Assembly: GCF_000227135.1 (NCBI RefSeq) | Contig: NC_018240.1 | Span: 57,479 to 121,478 of the forward strand | Length of the DNA: 64,000 bases | Direction of reading: 5' to 3' | Source of the DNA: Leishmania donovani | Taxonomy: Eukaryota; Euglenozoa; Kinetoplastea; Trypanosomatida; Trypanosomatidae | Shown: positions 40,972 to 51,900 of the stretch, one piece after another | Layout of the letters: the number at the start of each line of letters is the position of its first letter | How positions within the stretch are numbered: position 1 is the first letter of the stretch | The notes under the pieces: model-generated | The model's input: only the letters and a program-made list of their open reading frames with translations | What the model was told of the DNA's origin: nothing | Databases searched by the model: none | Program-made: the position numbers and the translations under genes

Positions 40972-41993
40972 AGGAGGTTCCGCGGGTGCGCGCGTATCCA
41001 CCCCCCTTTCCCTTTCCTCCATCGGCCGCACATTTCCAGATACCCTCCTCATGGATGTAATTCAAGCATGAAGAGTGGACAGTGGCCTCCTTGCCTTTCC
41101 TCCCCGATGGAGAGAGGCTCCAATGGACTCTCTTGCTGTATGTACTCGTTTCTTTTCGTCTTTGCATGTATGATTCAAGATGTTCTGTCGACATTTTACA
41201 TTCCATGAAACCGAGCACCATACGCCACAGAGACACCGCGCATCGTATGTCTGTGGTACAGGCAAGACTTGCGGCCCATGGAGGGAAGCGCGTATGCCAC
41301 GCATCACCTCCCCCTCTCCCTCGTGCATATCCAAGGTACTCGAAGAAGAATTTTCTTTTGGATGCGTGCGCCTCCTTTCTTCCTGCCTTTTCCCTTTGTA
41401 TGTTTCGTGGGACTGGGGGAGGAGATGGAAGCCGTCGGAGCCACGCATGGACGGCTTTCCTCTTGGATGCTCCACTGCCTCCCTTTTTTCCGATGTTTCG
41501 TGAATCGCGGTCATCGACATTCTTTTTCCTTCGTTTGCGCCTGAGGACCCGCTATGCTCTCTTATTCCTCACCCCTTCGCCCTCTACTTACTCCCTGTGT
41601 ACTTTCTCCTCCATTCCTTTTTTTTTTCGCGCTGCTTCGCAACGCCCCCTCAAAACTGGCTCGACGTACACACCGCCACTAACAGGAAAGAGGTGGCATC
41701 TTCCACCCGCGCTTGCCTCCTCGCTTCCTCCCTCTCGGTGTTTGACGGAGCGAGAGGGAAGACGAGGGCTAGCGTCTCCCCAGTGGACTTTTCCACCGCT
41801 CACCGTCACCCCTGTGAGCGCTAGTATGATCTCCTAGCTCACCTCGGTGCCTCGTAGCTCAACTGCCTCCCTCACCTTCTGCGCTTTTCTGATCTCTTGC
41901 GAGATACAGAAAGAGACATAACACGGAGCCTACGAGCAAAACGCCTTGCTGGGTGGGGGGCGTCGTATTGCGGATCGGAAGAGTGCGGGCCCG
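40972..41993. other. Intergenic between RSP4/6 and the acyl-CoA synthetase-like gene
   Basis: No gene is supported. It contains the RSP4/6 3'UTR and pyrimidine-rich stretches (about 41570-41640 and 41850-41895) before the next gene, the last ending in gcgag at about 41902, a candidate splice acceptor. Confidence 0.45.
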
Positions 41994-44003
41994 ATGCTGC
42001 AGCGTCTCTCTCGTCGGTCGGTACTTGGCTACCACGGCGCGCCACAGGTCGCAGCGCTGAGGTGCTCGCTGCGGTTCGGCACAAATATCGGCGGGTCATA
42101 CTACCAGGAGTCGGACACAGCCGGCACTCACCAGATGAACAATGACATTCGACTGGGCCTTGTCATCAAGCCGCAGAGTACGCTCGTGGAGCTGTGGGAG
42201 CAGGCACTGAAGGCGTGGCCGACCCGCCGCTTTCTGGGGAGCAAGATGTGGGTGCGTGGCAAGCTTGGCTACATCTGGGCCACGTATGAGTCTATCAACA
42301 CTGAGGTGGAGGCGATGAGGACACTGCTACACAGTATGGGCGTCGAGAAGGGGTCTCGTGTTGTTGTTATCAGCGAGAACCGGTATGAGTGGGTTGTGGT
42401 GCACTTCGCCACGATGCAGCTAGGTGCGCACTTCGTGGCGCTCCCGACCAACGTCACCCCGTCAGAGGCGCAGCTCGTGGTGAAGAGCACACAGTCCAAG
42501 GTGCTCTTTGTCGAGACAAAGGCGTCGTACGCAGCCATCAAGGGGTGGATTGGCCGCGTGGGGCAGCTCGAGCACGCCATTTGTTTCGAGGATCAGGTTG
42601 GGGAGGGCAGCTATGCAGTTGCGATCAGCATTGCGGCAGATGTGCCTGAGAAGACTCTTGCGCGAACGGACGTCCGGGCCGAGGACACCGCGATGATTGT
42701 CTTCACAGCTGGTACCACGGGGCCGCCAAAGGGTGTCATGTTGTCTCACAAGAGCATCGTCGCGAACGTCAGCTCTGTGTACGCTAGCCTTGGCGAGGCG
42801 CTGACGCACAGCGACATGTTCATGTCGCTGTGCTCGTGGTGCGTTGCGGGCGCCCTCACGACGGACTTGTACCAGGCACTGTGCAAGGGTGCGTGTGTGT
42901 GCATCCCCCCTGAAATACTGGAGGGATTCCAAGACCTGCCCCTCGTTAACCCGAGCGTCATTGTCTCTGTAGCGCAGCCCTTTCAGCGCGCGTACGCGAA
43001 CATCGTCGACGACATATTGAACCGTGGCAGCTTCACCAAGGACTTGACCCGCTTCGTTGTCGGCCGCATCACCGAAAACCGTCTCATGTTCAAAAAACCT
43101 GGTCGAACTCTCCGGGCCTTCTCCCACGCGTTGCTCGGCAAGTTCAAGGCGCAGTTTGGCTCAGAGTTGCGCGTCGCCATCATCATAGGCCACCAGCTCA
43201 CCAAGGATCAGTCAGAGCTCATGGCAGACCTGGATGTGTTCGTGGTGAACACGTACGGCTTCATGGAGGCGGGTGGGCTCGTTGCCACCGACGTGGATGT
43301 GCCGCAGCGTCTCAAGGCCCTGCCCGGTCTCGAGGTGCGCGTCGTGAACGAGAAAAACGAGATTGTGGCACCAGGGGACTTGGGCGAGATCCTCGTAGAG
43401 GCCCCGAACGCCATGCAGGGCTACTTCGACGTGCATATCGACCCAGAGGAGGCGAAGAATTCGCTGGTGGAGTACGGAAGCCGCACCTTTGTGCGGTCCG
43501 GCGACTACGGCACCCTCACTGGGGGGTGGATAACGGTGAAGGGCAACAAAGACGTCCTTATCACGTTGGCGAACTCCAAGACAGTGAACCCGCTCGAGGT
43601 GGAGGCAGCCCTGACAAAGAGCCCGCTCATCAAGCAGGTCTTCATCTACGGCAATCGTCGCCCTTACGTCGTGGCGCTCGTGGTGGCCAACACTAAGGCC
43701 ATCGCGGCGCACTTGCGCAAGGTGGAGCGCCGCGATGGTGTGCCGCTCGTCAACGACAGGGAGAAGGCGGACTGCATCCGCACCGAGCTGCGGCGCGTCT
43801 CGCAGGATCTGCCGCCTCGCGCGCACGTGCGCCGCTTTGCATTTGTGGACGAGTTCACCCTCGCCAACGGCTTCATGACGGTGAAGATGGGCTACGCACG
43901 TCAGAAGATCGAGGATCACTACGTGCACTACTTTGAGGCCTTGTACGATGAAACGCCGAAGTTTTACGGGTTTGCCGTTGACGACTACGATGATTTGTTT
44001 TAG
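41994..44003 (+). CDS. Long-chain acyl-CoA synthetase-like AMP-binding protein (divergent)
   Basis: 669 aa from 41994, the first ATG of the frame (upstream open codons begin with TTG). The N-terminus (MLQRLSRRSVLGYHGAPQV) is Arg-rich and lacks acids, so a mitochondrial presequence is possible. The ANL fold is clear: MIVFTAGTTGPPKGVMLSHK (P-loop, about residues 233-252), a GFMEAGG block in place of YGxTE, and SGDYGTLTGGW then VKGNKDVLITLANSKTVNPL near the hinge (about residues 495-535), resembling long-chain acyl-CoA synthetases of the ACSL/ACSBG type. Two motif deviations are notable: Ala for the first Ser of the loop, and Asn where the hinge normally has Arg (GNKD for xRxK). It should activate a fatty acid with ATP and CoA, if active; activity is uncertain. 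Confidence 0.8.
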   Translation: MLQRLSRRSVLGYHGAPQVAALRCSLRFGTNIGGSYYQESDTAGTHQMNNDIRLGLVIKPQSTLVELWEQALKAWPTRRFLGSKMWVRGKLGYIWATYESINTEVEAMRTLLHSMGVEKGSRVVVISENRYEWVVVHFATMQLGAHFVALPTNVTPSEAQLVVKSTQSKVLFVETKASYAAIKGWIGRVGQLEHAICFEDQVGEGSYAVAISIAADVPEKTLARTDVRAEDTAMIVFTAGTTGPPKGVMLSHKSIVANVSSVYASLGEALTHSDMFMSLCSWCVAGALTTDLYQALCKGACVCIPPEILEGFQDLPLVNPSVIVSVAQPFQRAYANIVDDILNRGSFTKDLTRFVVGRITENRLMFKKPGRTLRAFSHALLGKFKAQFGSELRVAIIIGHQLTKDQSELMADLDVFVVNTYGFMEAGGLVATDVDVPQRLKALPGLEVRVVNEKNEIVAPGDLGEILVEAPNAMQGYFDVHIDPEEAKNSLVEYGSRTFVRSGDYGTLTGGWITVKGNKDVLITLANSKTVNPLEVEAALTKSPLIKQVFIYGNRRPYVVALVVANTKAIAAHLRKVERRDGVPLVNDREKADCIRTELRRVSQDLPPRAHVRRFAFVDEFTLANGFMTVKMGYARQKIEDHYVHYFEALYDETPKFYGFAVDDYDDLF

Positions 44004-44451
44004 TCGCACTCCTATACGCGAAGCGCCACGCCCGCACAACCACAGCGATACCCACACATCTCCGACGCTACACGCGGCGCACTACGGTGCTCGTTGCAAT
44101 CCTCAAGTACATGACCGTTTCGGCGAAGTACCCCCCCCCCCCCAACGTGCGCGTTGGTGGGAAGACAGGGCGCGCGCCAGCCTCAGACCGCCTTTTGCGC
44201 ACCCGTCACATTCTACTCTTGTTTCGTGCGCGAGACTGCTGCGCGGTGGCTGGCCCACACCGTGATGCACATTGTCTTGTTTGTTTCCTCCTCCGTATGC
44301 TCTCTCCTCTTCTGTCCTATCTTCACGCTCCTCTCTCGTGTTTGCCATCTGTGTGTTGGTTGTGCTCTTTCCCTCCCTCCCTTCACACACGCACGCGGCC
44401 CTCTCAACACTCGCCCCCCTCTTGGCGCATTTTAAAAGCGCATTTGTACGC

Positions 44452-44484
<33 letters not shown>

Positions 44485-44658
44485 TGTCTGTGCTTGGTGT
44501 ACAGCGCGCGCTCCCCTTTCCAGCTTACGCTCTCGCCGACACACCTCCGCGGAAGCAAGTGCCCGTCTCCTTTAGAGGTACCCGTCGTCGAAGCGAACTT
44601 TTAGCTTCGTTGTCTCTCTCTTTCTCCTCACACAATCACGGAGGGCGCGGGCCACGGA
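44004..44658. other. Intergenic with TG microsatellite
   Basis: No gene is supported. A run of 13 C is at 44131-44143 and (TG)n at 44457-44482. The tract gtctctctctttctcctcac ends at an AG (44642-44643), the likely splice acceptor, 16 nt before the ATG at 44659. Confidence 0.55.
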
Positions 44659-47600
44659 ATGCAGGAGGCGTTTCTCTCCGCTGTGCTGCTCCCTCTCACC
44701 GAGAAGAGTGGTGAGGTGGAGAGGATCGAGGAGCTTCTTAGCATGCTGGAGCACTGCTTCGTTGATGCCTTTAAGTTGAGTCCTTCGTCCGGCAACAAGA
44801 GTAACGCTGATCCCCCGACTGGAGCCGGCGCTGTCTCCGGCTCCTTGTTTGCCTCCACCTCCTCAACGTCGCTAGACGCGGGCGAGGAGGCGAAGCTGCT
44901 TGCCGTGCGGGCCGTGGCAAACTTCCACCGCACGGGGGCGGCTCGTCACGGCACCTTCTTTCGGACGCGTGACTACCACCCACATGCGGCCCTCTTTATT
45001 CTCGAGCTTCTCAAGTCTCTCAATGGTAACTCGAAGCACTGGTTTCGGCAGCTGCAGCTGGACAGCCTAGATGCCTGCTTGGCCATTTTGGAGGTGACAG
45101 GGACGGAGAACGTGCGACTGTGTCTTCCCGGCGTGGTGTCGGTGGCTGTGCGCTATATCCACCGCGCTCATCACGGCAAGGACTCGACCAAGGTGTGCCT
45201 GACTGCGATCAAGATGCTTTGCACCGCACTGACGATTTCGTTTGCCACTGCGGAGCCGGTGACGTGGTTACAGGACACCGCCGTCCACTTAACTAGCGCG
45301 CTGCGCTCCATTTTGGATCCCTCGGTGCTCGTTCGGAGTGCGCACGCTCCCGTGACGGTCGCCGCGCTGAAGTCGCTCATTGTCTCGGTGCTGCTGTCGT
45401 CGGCCATGACGGAGCTCGTCAACACGCCTCTGAGTTCGCTGCTGATGGTGGCCTACGCGATTGTGGAGAACATGGATCACCTGCACCACCTCGGCGACGA
45501 CGTCGTTGGTGCAGCAGAGGCAACCTCTTCGGTTTTGTGCACCAGCAGCAGTCTGCGCAGCTCTACGGATGACACAGGCATGTGCACCTTGATGGGCAGC
45601 TCCTGGGCTGTGCTTGCCGTCTCCGAGGCGCTACAGTACCTGAGAGGGATGGAGCTGCTTCATCTCGCCACGACGGTGACACGGTCACCAGGCCTGCGAG
45701 ACCGCTTTTTCCCCTTGCAAGTGCCGCCGCAGACGGCGTCGTCAACAGCAGAGCCACCGGACGTCAGGGAGTCGGTGGTTGCCATTTTCTTGTCTGTCGT
45801 TCGCAAGTGCGTCCGCGTTGTTGGCACCGAGATGGACGAGGCGGCCCTGTACACCCACCGCCGCCCGCGCAAATACCCCGCCGGTGTTGTGGATGAGTTT
45901 CTTTTCTGCCTCGCTGGTGCCCTCGCCAGACTTCCGACGGCTACTAAGCTGGCGCCGGACTGCCGCGTCGGTGCCGACGACCTCGGTGACAGTGACGAGA
46001 CCGTTGGAGAGCGCTTGACGAACGCGCTGCTCAGCGAGTATGAAGCAGTGTTGCAGGACTGGGACGCCTATGCGGTGCACCCAGCCGTGCTGTACGTGCT
46101 TTCGCGGCTTGTTGTGTGGCAGTTTCACCCCGCGCAAGCCCTTCACAATCTGCCACGCTGCTCTCCTCCTCCCACGACGGGTGTGATGGCCCCCGATGAT
46201 GAGGCGATGGAGTCTTGCATGTACCCGCAGCCAGCGGACCTCACTGCGGGGCCGTTCGAGCAGCTCTGGAGCATTGTGGCGCAGCCCCATCTCTGGGCCA
46301 TCACTAAAGATGAGGAGCTGTGTACATATCAACAAGTGCATCATCGGCAAGTGGTCGCTGCCACCCTGCTGCGCTTTCTCGCCTTGTCAGCCGAAGTTCT
46401 CGCCTGCGGTGGCGGGGCCACGACCGAGGGGTCGAATGCGGAGCGGGCCGAGGCCCTCGAGCGTCTCTTCACCTTGACTCTCTACCTTGTCCTCGAGAAG
46501 GCCACTGCCAGTGGGATACTGCATGAGGCGGCAATGCACTGCGTCGAGGTGTACAGCGCCGCCTGCGGAGAGGCGGACACGTTACTGTTCCTGCTGCGTC
46601 ACTCTGCCCTCATAGTGGATGAGACGGCGCGGGCAGTGAGAGAGGAGCATCTGCGGCCTGCGGCAGCAAGTGTTCTGCGCGGCAGTCTCGCTTTGTTGGA
46701 GCGTCGCTTCGTTCGAGGCGGAGAGGGCAGCAGCAGTGACCGCGCAGCGTCGGGCCGCAGCGGTGCCAGTCTCACTACTCTCGTGCGTCAACGACTCTCC
46801 GTGACCGCGATGTCGGCCAGCTTCACACGAGCGTCCGCTAAGGCGCCCTCCCTAGAAGAGGCTGCACAGGTGGCTGACTTTGTGGCGAGTACTATTTACG
46901 TGGCGCGTGACACCCTCCAGCTATGCAGCCGCTACAACAGCACGGCAGCCGCAGAGGATGTGATTGGCCGCAGAGCTGCCTTGACCCTCCTGCGCGACGC
47001 GTTGGACCTCGCAGCTTACCTCAACTACTGTGTTCCCCAGGAGGCTATGGATGAAGAGCAGGAGCGTCGCACCACCTCGGCACACACTCGCGTGCGGGCA
47101 CTTCAGTTGGTGGTGCTGGAGGCTGTGTACGCGGTGTTGCAGCACTGCACGCTGCACGACCAAGTCGCTGTTACTGCTGTTCAGACAGCGGTGCGCGGCC
47201 TCACGTGTTTCCTGACAACCACTGCCGCACTGACATGGGCCGATGTGACGCGGAAGCGCCTCATTGACGAGGCGGCAGAGCGTCGCCGGTCGACGCAGTG
47301 CAGTCGACGCGGCGGGCAAAAAGCGCGCCTCATGGCGAGCGAGGTAGAAGAGGATGACGCGGCCGAGGATGAATGTGACGACGACCCCGGCAGGACTCCC
47401 CTTCCAACCCCGCCTCCCGTTGACTGGCCATGGACGCATTACGCGCCGACTGCCGTGGCCGCGGCGGAGGCAGCGACCAGCGTCAACATTGGGCTTCCTC
47501 GCAGCCACCTCCACACCGTCTACCGCGTGTACCTCTCCTTCTTTGCGCTGCTGCGAGAACCCATGGCTGCCTTTGGGGCTGTCGCAGCCGAGCCACACGC

Positions 47601-47955
47601 CCGTGCTGGAATGGAGCGGCGCAAGCTGGGCGACGTCGCCGTTTCCCCGGTGCTGTTTGAGACGCTGAACGGGCTCGAGGCGATTCGCCTGCTCGCCTGC
47701 GATTTTCTGCTGCATCGCATGGTGGAGGAGGTGCTACCGCTGGTTCTCTTGTGGCACGAGCGGGCGTGTCTCTCCCGCATTCCGACCCACACGGAGGAGC
47801 GTGCCAAGCTGGCGACGCAGCAGTTTGTGGAGCGCCTCTACGAGGACTGTAAGGACTCTGTCGACTTGCAAGAGTCGATGATGGCCAAGTGCCGCTGCTT
47901 CGATTTGCTCCCTACCCCGTCTCAAGAGCCGGTGCTTTCTTATCCCCAGCCGTGA
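44659..47955 (+). CDS. HEAT/ARM-repeat protein, possibly Tti1-like
   Basis: 1098 aa from the ATG at 44659 (MQEAFLSAVLLPL). The whole protein is helical with repeated hydrophobic pairs, as in HEAT solenoids, and has a Ser/Thr/Ala-rich linker early on and an acidic patch (VEEDDAAEDECDDD) near residue 900. The N-terminal third (HAALFILELLKSL, SLDACLAILEV, LCLPGVVSVAVRYI, KVCLTAIKMLCTAL) resembles the first repeats of Tti1, the partner of Tel2 in the TTT complex that matures PIKK kinases such as TOR, ATM and ATR. I am not certain of this; it could be another HEAT protein. No catalytic motif is visible. The next gene is also a large HEAT protein, but the two are not obviously related. Confidence 0.7.
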   Translation: MQEAFLSAVLLPLTEKSGEVERIEELLSMLEHCFVDAFKLSPSSGNKSNADPPTGAGAVSGSLFASTSSTSLDAGEEAKLLAVRAVANFHRTGAARHGTFFRTRDYHPHAALFILELLKSLNGNSKHWFRQLQLDSLDACLAILEVTGTENVRLCLPGVVSVAVRYIHRAHHGKDSTKVCLTAIKMLCTALTISFATAEPVTWLQDTAVHLTSALRSILDPSVLVRSAHAPVTVAALKSLIVSVLLSSAMTELVNTPLSSLLMVAYAIVENMDHLHHLGDDVVGAAEATSSVLCTSSSLRSSTDDTGMCTLMGSSWAVLAVSEALQYLRGMELLHLATTVTRSPGLRDRFFPLQVPPQTASSTAEPPDVRESVVAIFLSVVRKCVRVVGTEMDEAALYTHRRPRKYPAGVVDEFLFCLAGALARLPTATKLAPDCRVGADDLGDSDETVGERLTNALLSEYEAVLQDWDAYAVHPAVLYVLSRLVVWQFHPAQALHNLPRCSPPPTTGVMAPDDEAMESCMYPQPADLTAGPFEQLWSIVAQPHLWAITKDEELCTYQQVHHRQVVAATLLRFLALSAEVLACGGGATTEGSNAERAEALERLFTLTLYLVLEKATASGILHEAAMHCVEVYSAACGEADTLLFLLRHSALIVDETARAVREEHLRPAAASVLRGSLALLERRFVRGGEGSSSDRAASGRSGASLTTLVRQRLSVTAMSASFTRASAKAPSLEEAAQVADFVASTIYVARDTLQLCSRYNSTAAAEDVIGRRAALTLLRDALDLAAYLNYCVPQEAMDEEQERRTTSAHTRVRALQLVVLEAVYAVLQHCTLHDQVAVTAVQTAVRGLTCFLTTTAALTWADVTRKRLIDEAAERRRSTQCSRRGGQKARLMASEVEEDDAAEDECDDDPGRTPLPTPPPVDWPWTHYAPTAVAAAEAATSVNIGLPRSHLHTVYRVYLSFFALLREPMAAFGAVAAEPHARAGMERRKLGDVAVSPVLFETLNGLEAIRLLACDFLLHRMVEEVLPLVLLWHERACLSRIPTHTEERAKLATQQFVERLYEDCKDSVDLQESMMAKCRCFDLLPTPSQEPVLSYPQP

Positions 47956-48981
47956 CGCTGGTCAGCCTGACAGACAAGCGCACAGCATCTGCAGTGTCTG
48001 CTGTCCCCCAACACTCACATAAAAGAACACTAATGCGACTATCAGTCTTTAGACAGTGTGCGGCGGGCATATGTGCTTGTGTGTGGTCTCTGCCCCACCC
48101 CCCATTCCTGCATTGACCCGCACCACTGTCAGTGACTTGGTGTTTTGGGCTTTCGTGACGTCGATCTGCCCCACCCGGCCCTTCCTCTCTCCCGCGTGCC
48201 AGCTTTTCAGACAACGGCGGTGCGGCGGAGACGTCTTTGTGTGCATGGAGACCCTCTTGCGGCACTGTATACATTTTGAAGATTATGGAATGCCCCTCCC
48301 CCTTCCCCTCCCCTAATGTGCGTCCCCTGACTTCCTAGCAACTCTCCACCTTTTGCACCTCTCTCTCTCTCTCGCCTCTTCCCGTTTTATGTCATGGGTG
48401 GCGTCTTTGTGCTTTCCACGCGCGTGTATGTGTCTGCCTCGGGTGTGTTGCTTGGCATTGACGCGCTGACCCTCCTCCTCTCTCCTGCCAGTGCACCCGA
48501 TCCCAGACAAGGCGCCAAAACGTGCGCGACCTTTTTTCTGCCTGTTTTGCTGTTTGTGTCTTTACCCCCTCCCCTCTCCGCCATTGCCCAGTTCTCCTCC
48601 TCCTCTCCGTGTCCCACTCCCGCTCCGCGCCCACGCAATCCACGTACTCACCCGCCCGCCGTGCACCACGTGCATACATACACACATACGCACCCTTTTT
48701 TTTCCTGCTTTGTCTTCCCTTTTCCCTCCTCACATTAGGGAGACACATAGACCCACCCACCCATCCATACACATACACATACACGGATTCAGACACTCCT
48801 TTGTGCTCATATAAAATTGCCGACTGCAGAAGACGACAAGCAACGCAGAGCAGAACACAGATTGAAGGGAAGGAGCGCCCCCTCCTTTCCCTCCCTCTCA
48901 CACACACGCACAGACACAGACGGTGCTCTTGTTTGTTTATTTCCTTTTCTCTCTCTGTGTGTGTTGCACAGCTGCAACGTC
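47956..48981. other. Intergenic between the two HEAT genes
   Basis: No gene is supported. The stretch is pyrimidine-rich from about 48350, culminating in ttccttttctctctctgtgt just before the acceptor AG at 48970-48971. Confidence 0.55.
48970..48971 (+). promoter_or_regulatory. Predicted trans-splice acceptor of the Scc2-like gene
   Basis: The first AG after the tract ttccttttctctctctgtgtgtgttgcac, 10 nt before the ATG at 48982. It decides the start codon: upstream in-frame codons to 48817 would lie 5' of the mRNA end. Confidence 0.6.
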
Positions 48982-51900
48982 ATGCCCGCCAAGCCCGACA
49001 CCTCGCTTCCTCCACAGCTGTGTCTCATCGCGGCTGACGAGTCCGTCAACCCCGTTCCCAAGCTGCTCCTTTCCTTTCCGGTGCCTCGCCTGATATCGCA
49101 GCTGCGGCTCGAGACCGGGTGGGCGAGGCCAGAAGAGGATGAGGTCCCTGCCGGCGGTGTGCCAACAAAACCCTCTGCTTTGCCGTCATGGCGGGCAGAG
49201 GAACTGGATCACCTCTCGCGCGGTATGCAGGAGTCTGCCCAACAGCTGCTGCTCACTGGCGGCTTCTCACACTTTCTGCAGGAGCAGTTCCATCACGAGG
49301 CGGGCCCAAAATGTGAGTGTTGTGGCAGCGCCACCGACAGCGGCAGCGCGCTGCTCCGTCAGGGCTGTGCCTCTGCCGCGCACTGTGTCAGCAGAACCGT
49401 CACCCTTGGCCTTCAAGGGCTGCTTTCCTCCGTGGCGCAGCGAAACACGCTGCTGCATGTTGCCCGATTGCGCAGGCAGAGCGAATCTGCGACAACTTCA
49501 TCTGCTCTGCTACCTGCTGGTAAGGGCACATTCGGACACCGCGTACCGCTGACGCGTGTTCCTGAGTCAGAGAGCTGGGTTAATGGCGAAGATGCTGCGG
49601 CGGTGGGCCTGCGACCGCGGCGATCGGCGGAATCGGGTAGCGCCTGGGCGGACACGTCGACAAGCTTGCGAGACTTGGCGCCAGCCGGTGGCACACCATC
49701 AATCCCCACCAGTGGGCGGCGACGGGCGAGTGGGACGGCCGCGTCCACTTCGACCACTACTGGCGTGGCGACGAGCTACAGACCACGCACGGCTCCAGAG
49801 TCTGCGAGCCTGGAGGCACTAGAGACGTCCTTGGGCAGCGAGCACGCCGATGCACGCCCTACCACCTTTTCGGACTTTGTGCGGCAGATCGCTAGTGATA
49901 GTGGCAGCAGCACTGCTGCCTTCGATGCGCCACTGCTCCTTCATTTCGTTTCCTGGCTGCCCCTTCAAGTGCGCCCTTTCGATGGCATCCCGTGTGCGCA
50001 GGTGACCGCTTGCTTGACGGCACTCACCGCATCGTGCACTGAGGCCGAGGACGCAGCGGCGGTGCCCTCCTCCAACTCTGGGCTGCAGGGGTCGCTGTGG
50101 TCTGCGCGCGCGTGGCTTTGCTGCCAGTGCTTAGCGCATCCGCGCTTCCCTACTGAGGCAGTGCCCGCGGGACTCGTAGGACGTACGGTCGACGCGTTCG
50201 CACGGGTCATTCGTGATGTGACGGGGTTGATCTTACAAGTGCAGCAATCAGCAGACGCGGCTGCTGTCGAGGTTAGCGCCGAGGCAGGAGGCAAGCAAGA
50301 GCGGCACTTGTCGTCAGTGGCTGAGAGAGGTAGTGGGGCTGACGGCACCTGTGCCGCATCGAGTCTGCTCCCCTGGCTAGAGCAGCTGCGGGGCTACCTT
50401 CGCGGCTTTGCCGTCATGTTGTGCAACCGCACATTGCAGCTTGTACCAGATACCGATGTCTACCGTCTTGAGGAGCTGTGCTACCAGTGTCTCTTTCACG
50501 CGACGCGCAGTTGCACCAAGGAAGTGCACCTGCTCTACAGTAGGTACATCATCGACAGCGCGGTGCATCTGTATCGGTGCATCTGGAACTCACTCCAGGT
50601 GGAGAGGCAGCGCTTGGTGGAGGTGTTCTTCCAGCGTCTACCCACGTCTTCCGCGTGTGTGACGCACCGGAGCTATCGCGTGAACTACGACGGACGCACT
50701 GTGCTGCCCCTCACGGTTACCATGCTGGCAGGTGCGCAGTCGTTGGTCATCTCAAGCGAAGGAGGCGAGCTGGCCACCGTGGAGACGCTGCAGCGTCAGT
50801 GCAGCTTGTGGGCCAACACGTTTGTGCATGAGCTGCTGTTGCGGCGCGCTTCAGAGGGGGACCGGGCCGAGGACACGGCAGCGTGGACGGCGGCAGTGCG
50901 CGTGGCGGAGGACTTGACGGATCTTCTCGGGGTGCCGGAGTGGCCAGGCGCAGATGTACTGCTCCGTAGTTTCGTGCACTCGCTGACGCAGCTATGCCTC
51001 GGCGCCGAGTCTGCCACGACGGCGTCCGCCGAGGCGCTGCGGCCGCTGGCATTGGATGTGGTAGCGCACGTAGCTCTGAGGCTCTTTGATGAGAAGCAGT
51101 TCTCTGTGCCGACGGCTATCTTGGCGGAGGTGGAGCGACTCGGAGACTCGACCAGCACAAGCCAGACGGCGGCTCGCATGGCGCTTCAGCATATCTTGCG
51201 TGTACCCGTTCCCGCACAACCCGCCGCTGCCGACCAGCAGGCTTGGGAGCGCATGTGTGGTGCAGGAGGCAAGGCAGCGACGTCGAGCATTGGCGCGGCG
51301 GACAGCCGCCTTCTTGGGATTATGACATCCGTCTACGTGGCAGAATCGCAGCTCATCACGAATCCGTCCACCACGGCCGATTACGCTGCAGTGTGGTTTC
51401 ACGTGCGCGCGGCGCAACTCACAACCTGGGCTTCGCTGCAGGATGCCGATCAGGAATGGATTTCGCAGGCCGCGCTTAACTCACTCGTGCGGTGGCAGCG
51501 GCCTCCCGGCTCGGGGGACGCACCGGCCAACTGGAACGATGTGTGCGCGTGGACGCAGGCCATCAGCACGCAGTTCAGCAACTCTATGCTCAGCCTGCGC
51601 ACACGACACACCCTGGTGTCGATGCTGCTCTCCATTTTTCACCTGAAAGATGCACAGGGCGTCGCGGTACCGGTGCCGGACGTGGTACAGAAAAGAGCAC
51701 TTGCCCACCTCGCCCGCCTTACCGCGGCGCACCCGCCGCTCCATCGCTATCTGTGGCCCGTGGCACGGCAGTGCGTGCAGGACGACAGTTCGAGAGTGCG
51801 GGAGTCTATCGTGCCCCTTCTTCTTACAATGCTGAATGGCGCGACCGTCACCGCAACTGAGGTCGAGTCGGCGTCGACCGACCACTTCTCTGCAACAGCT

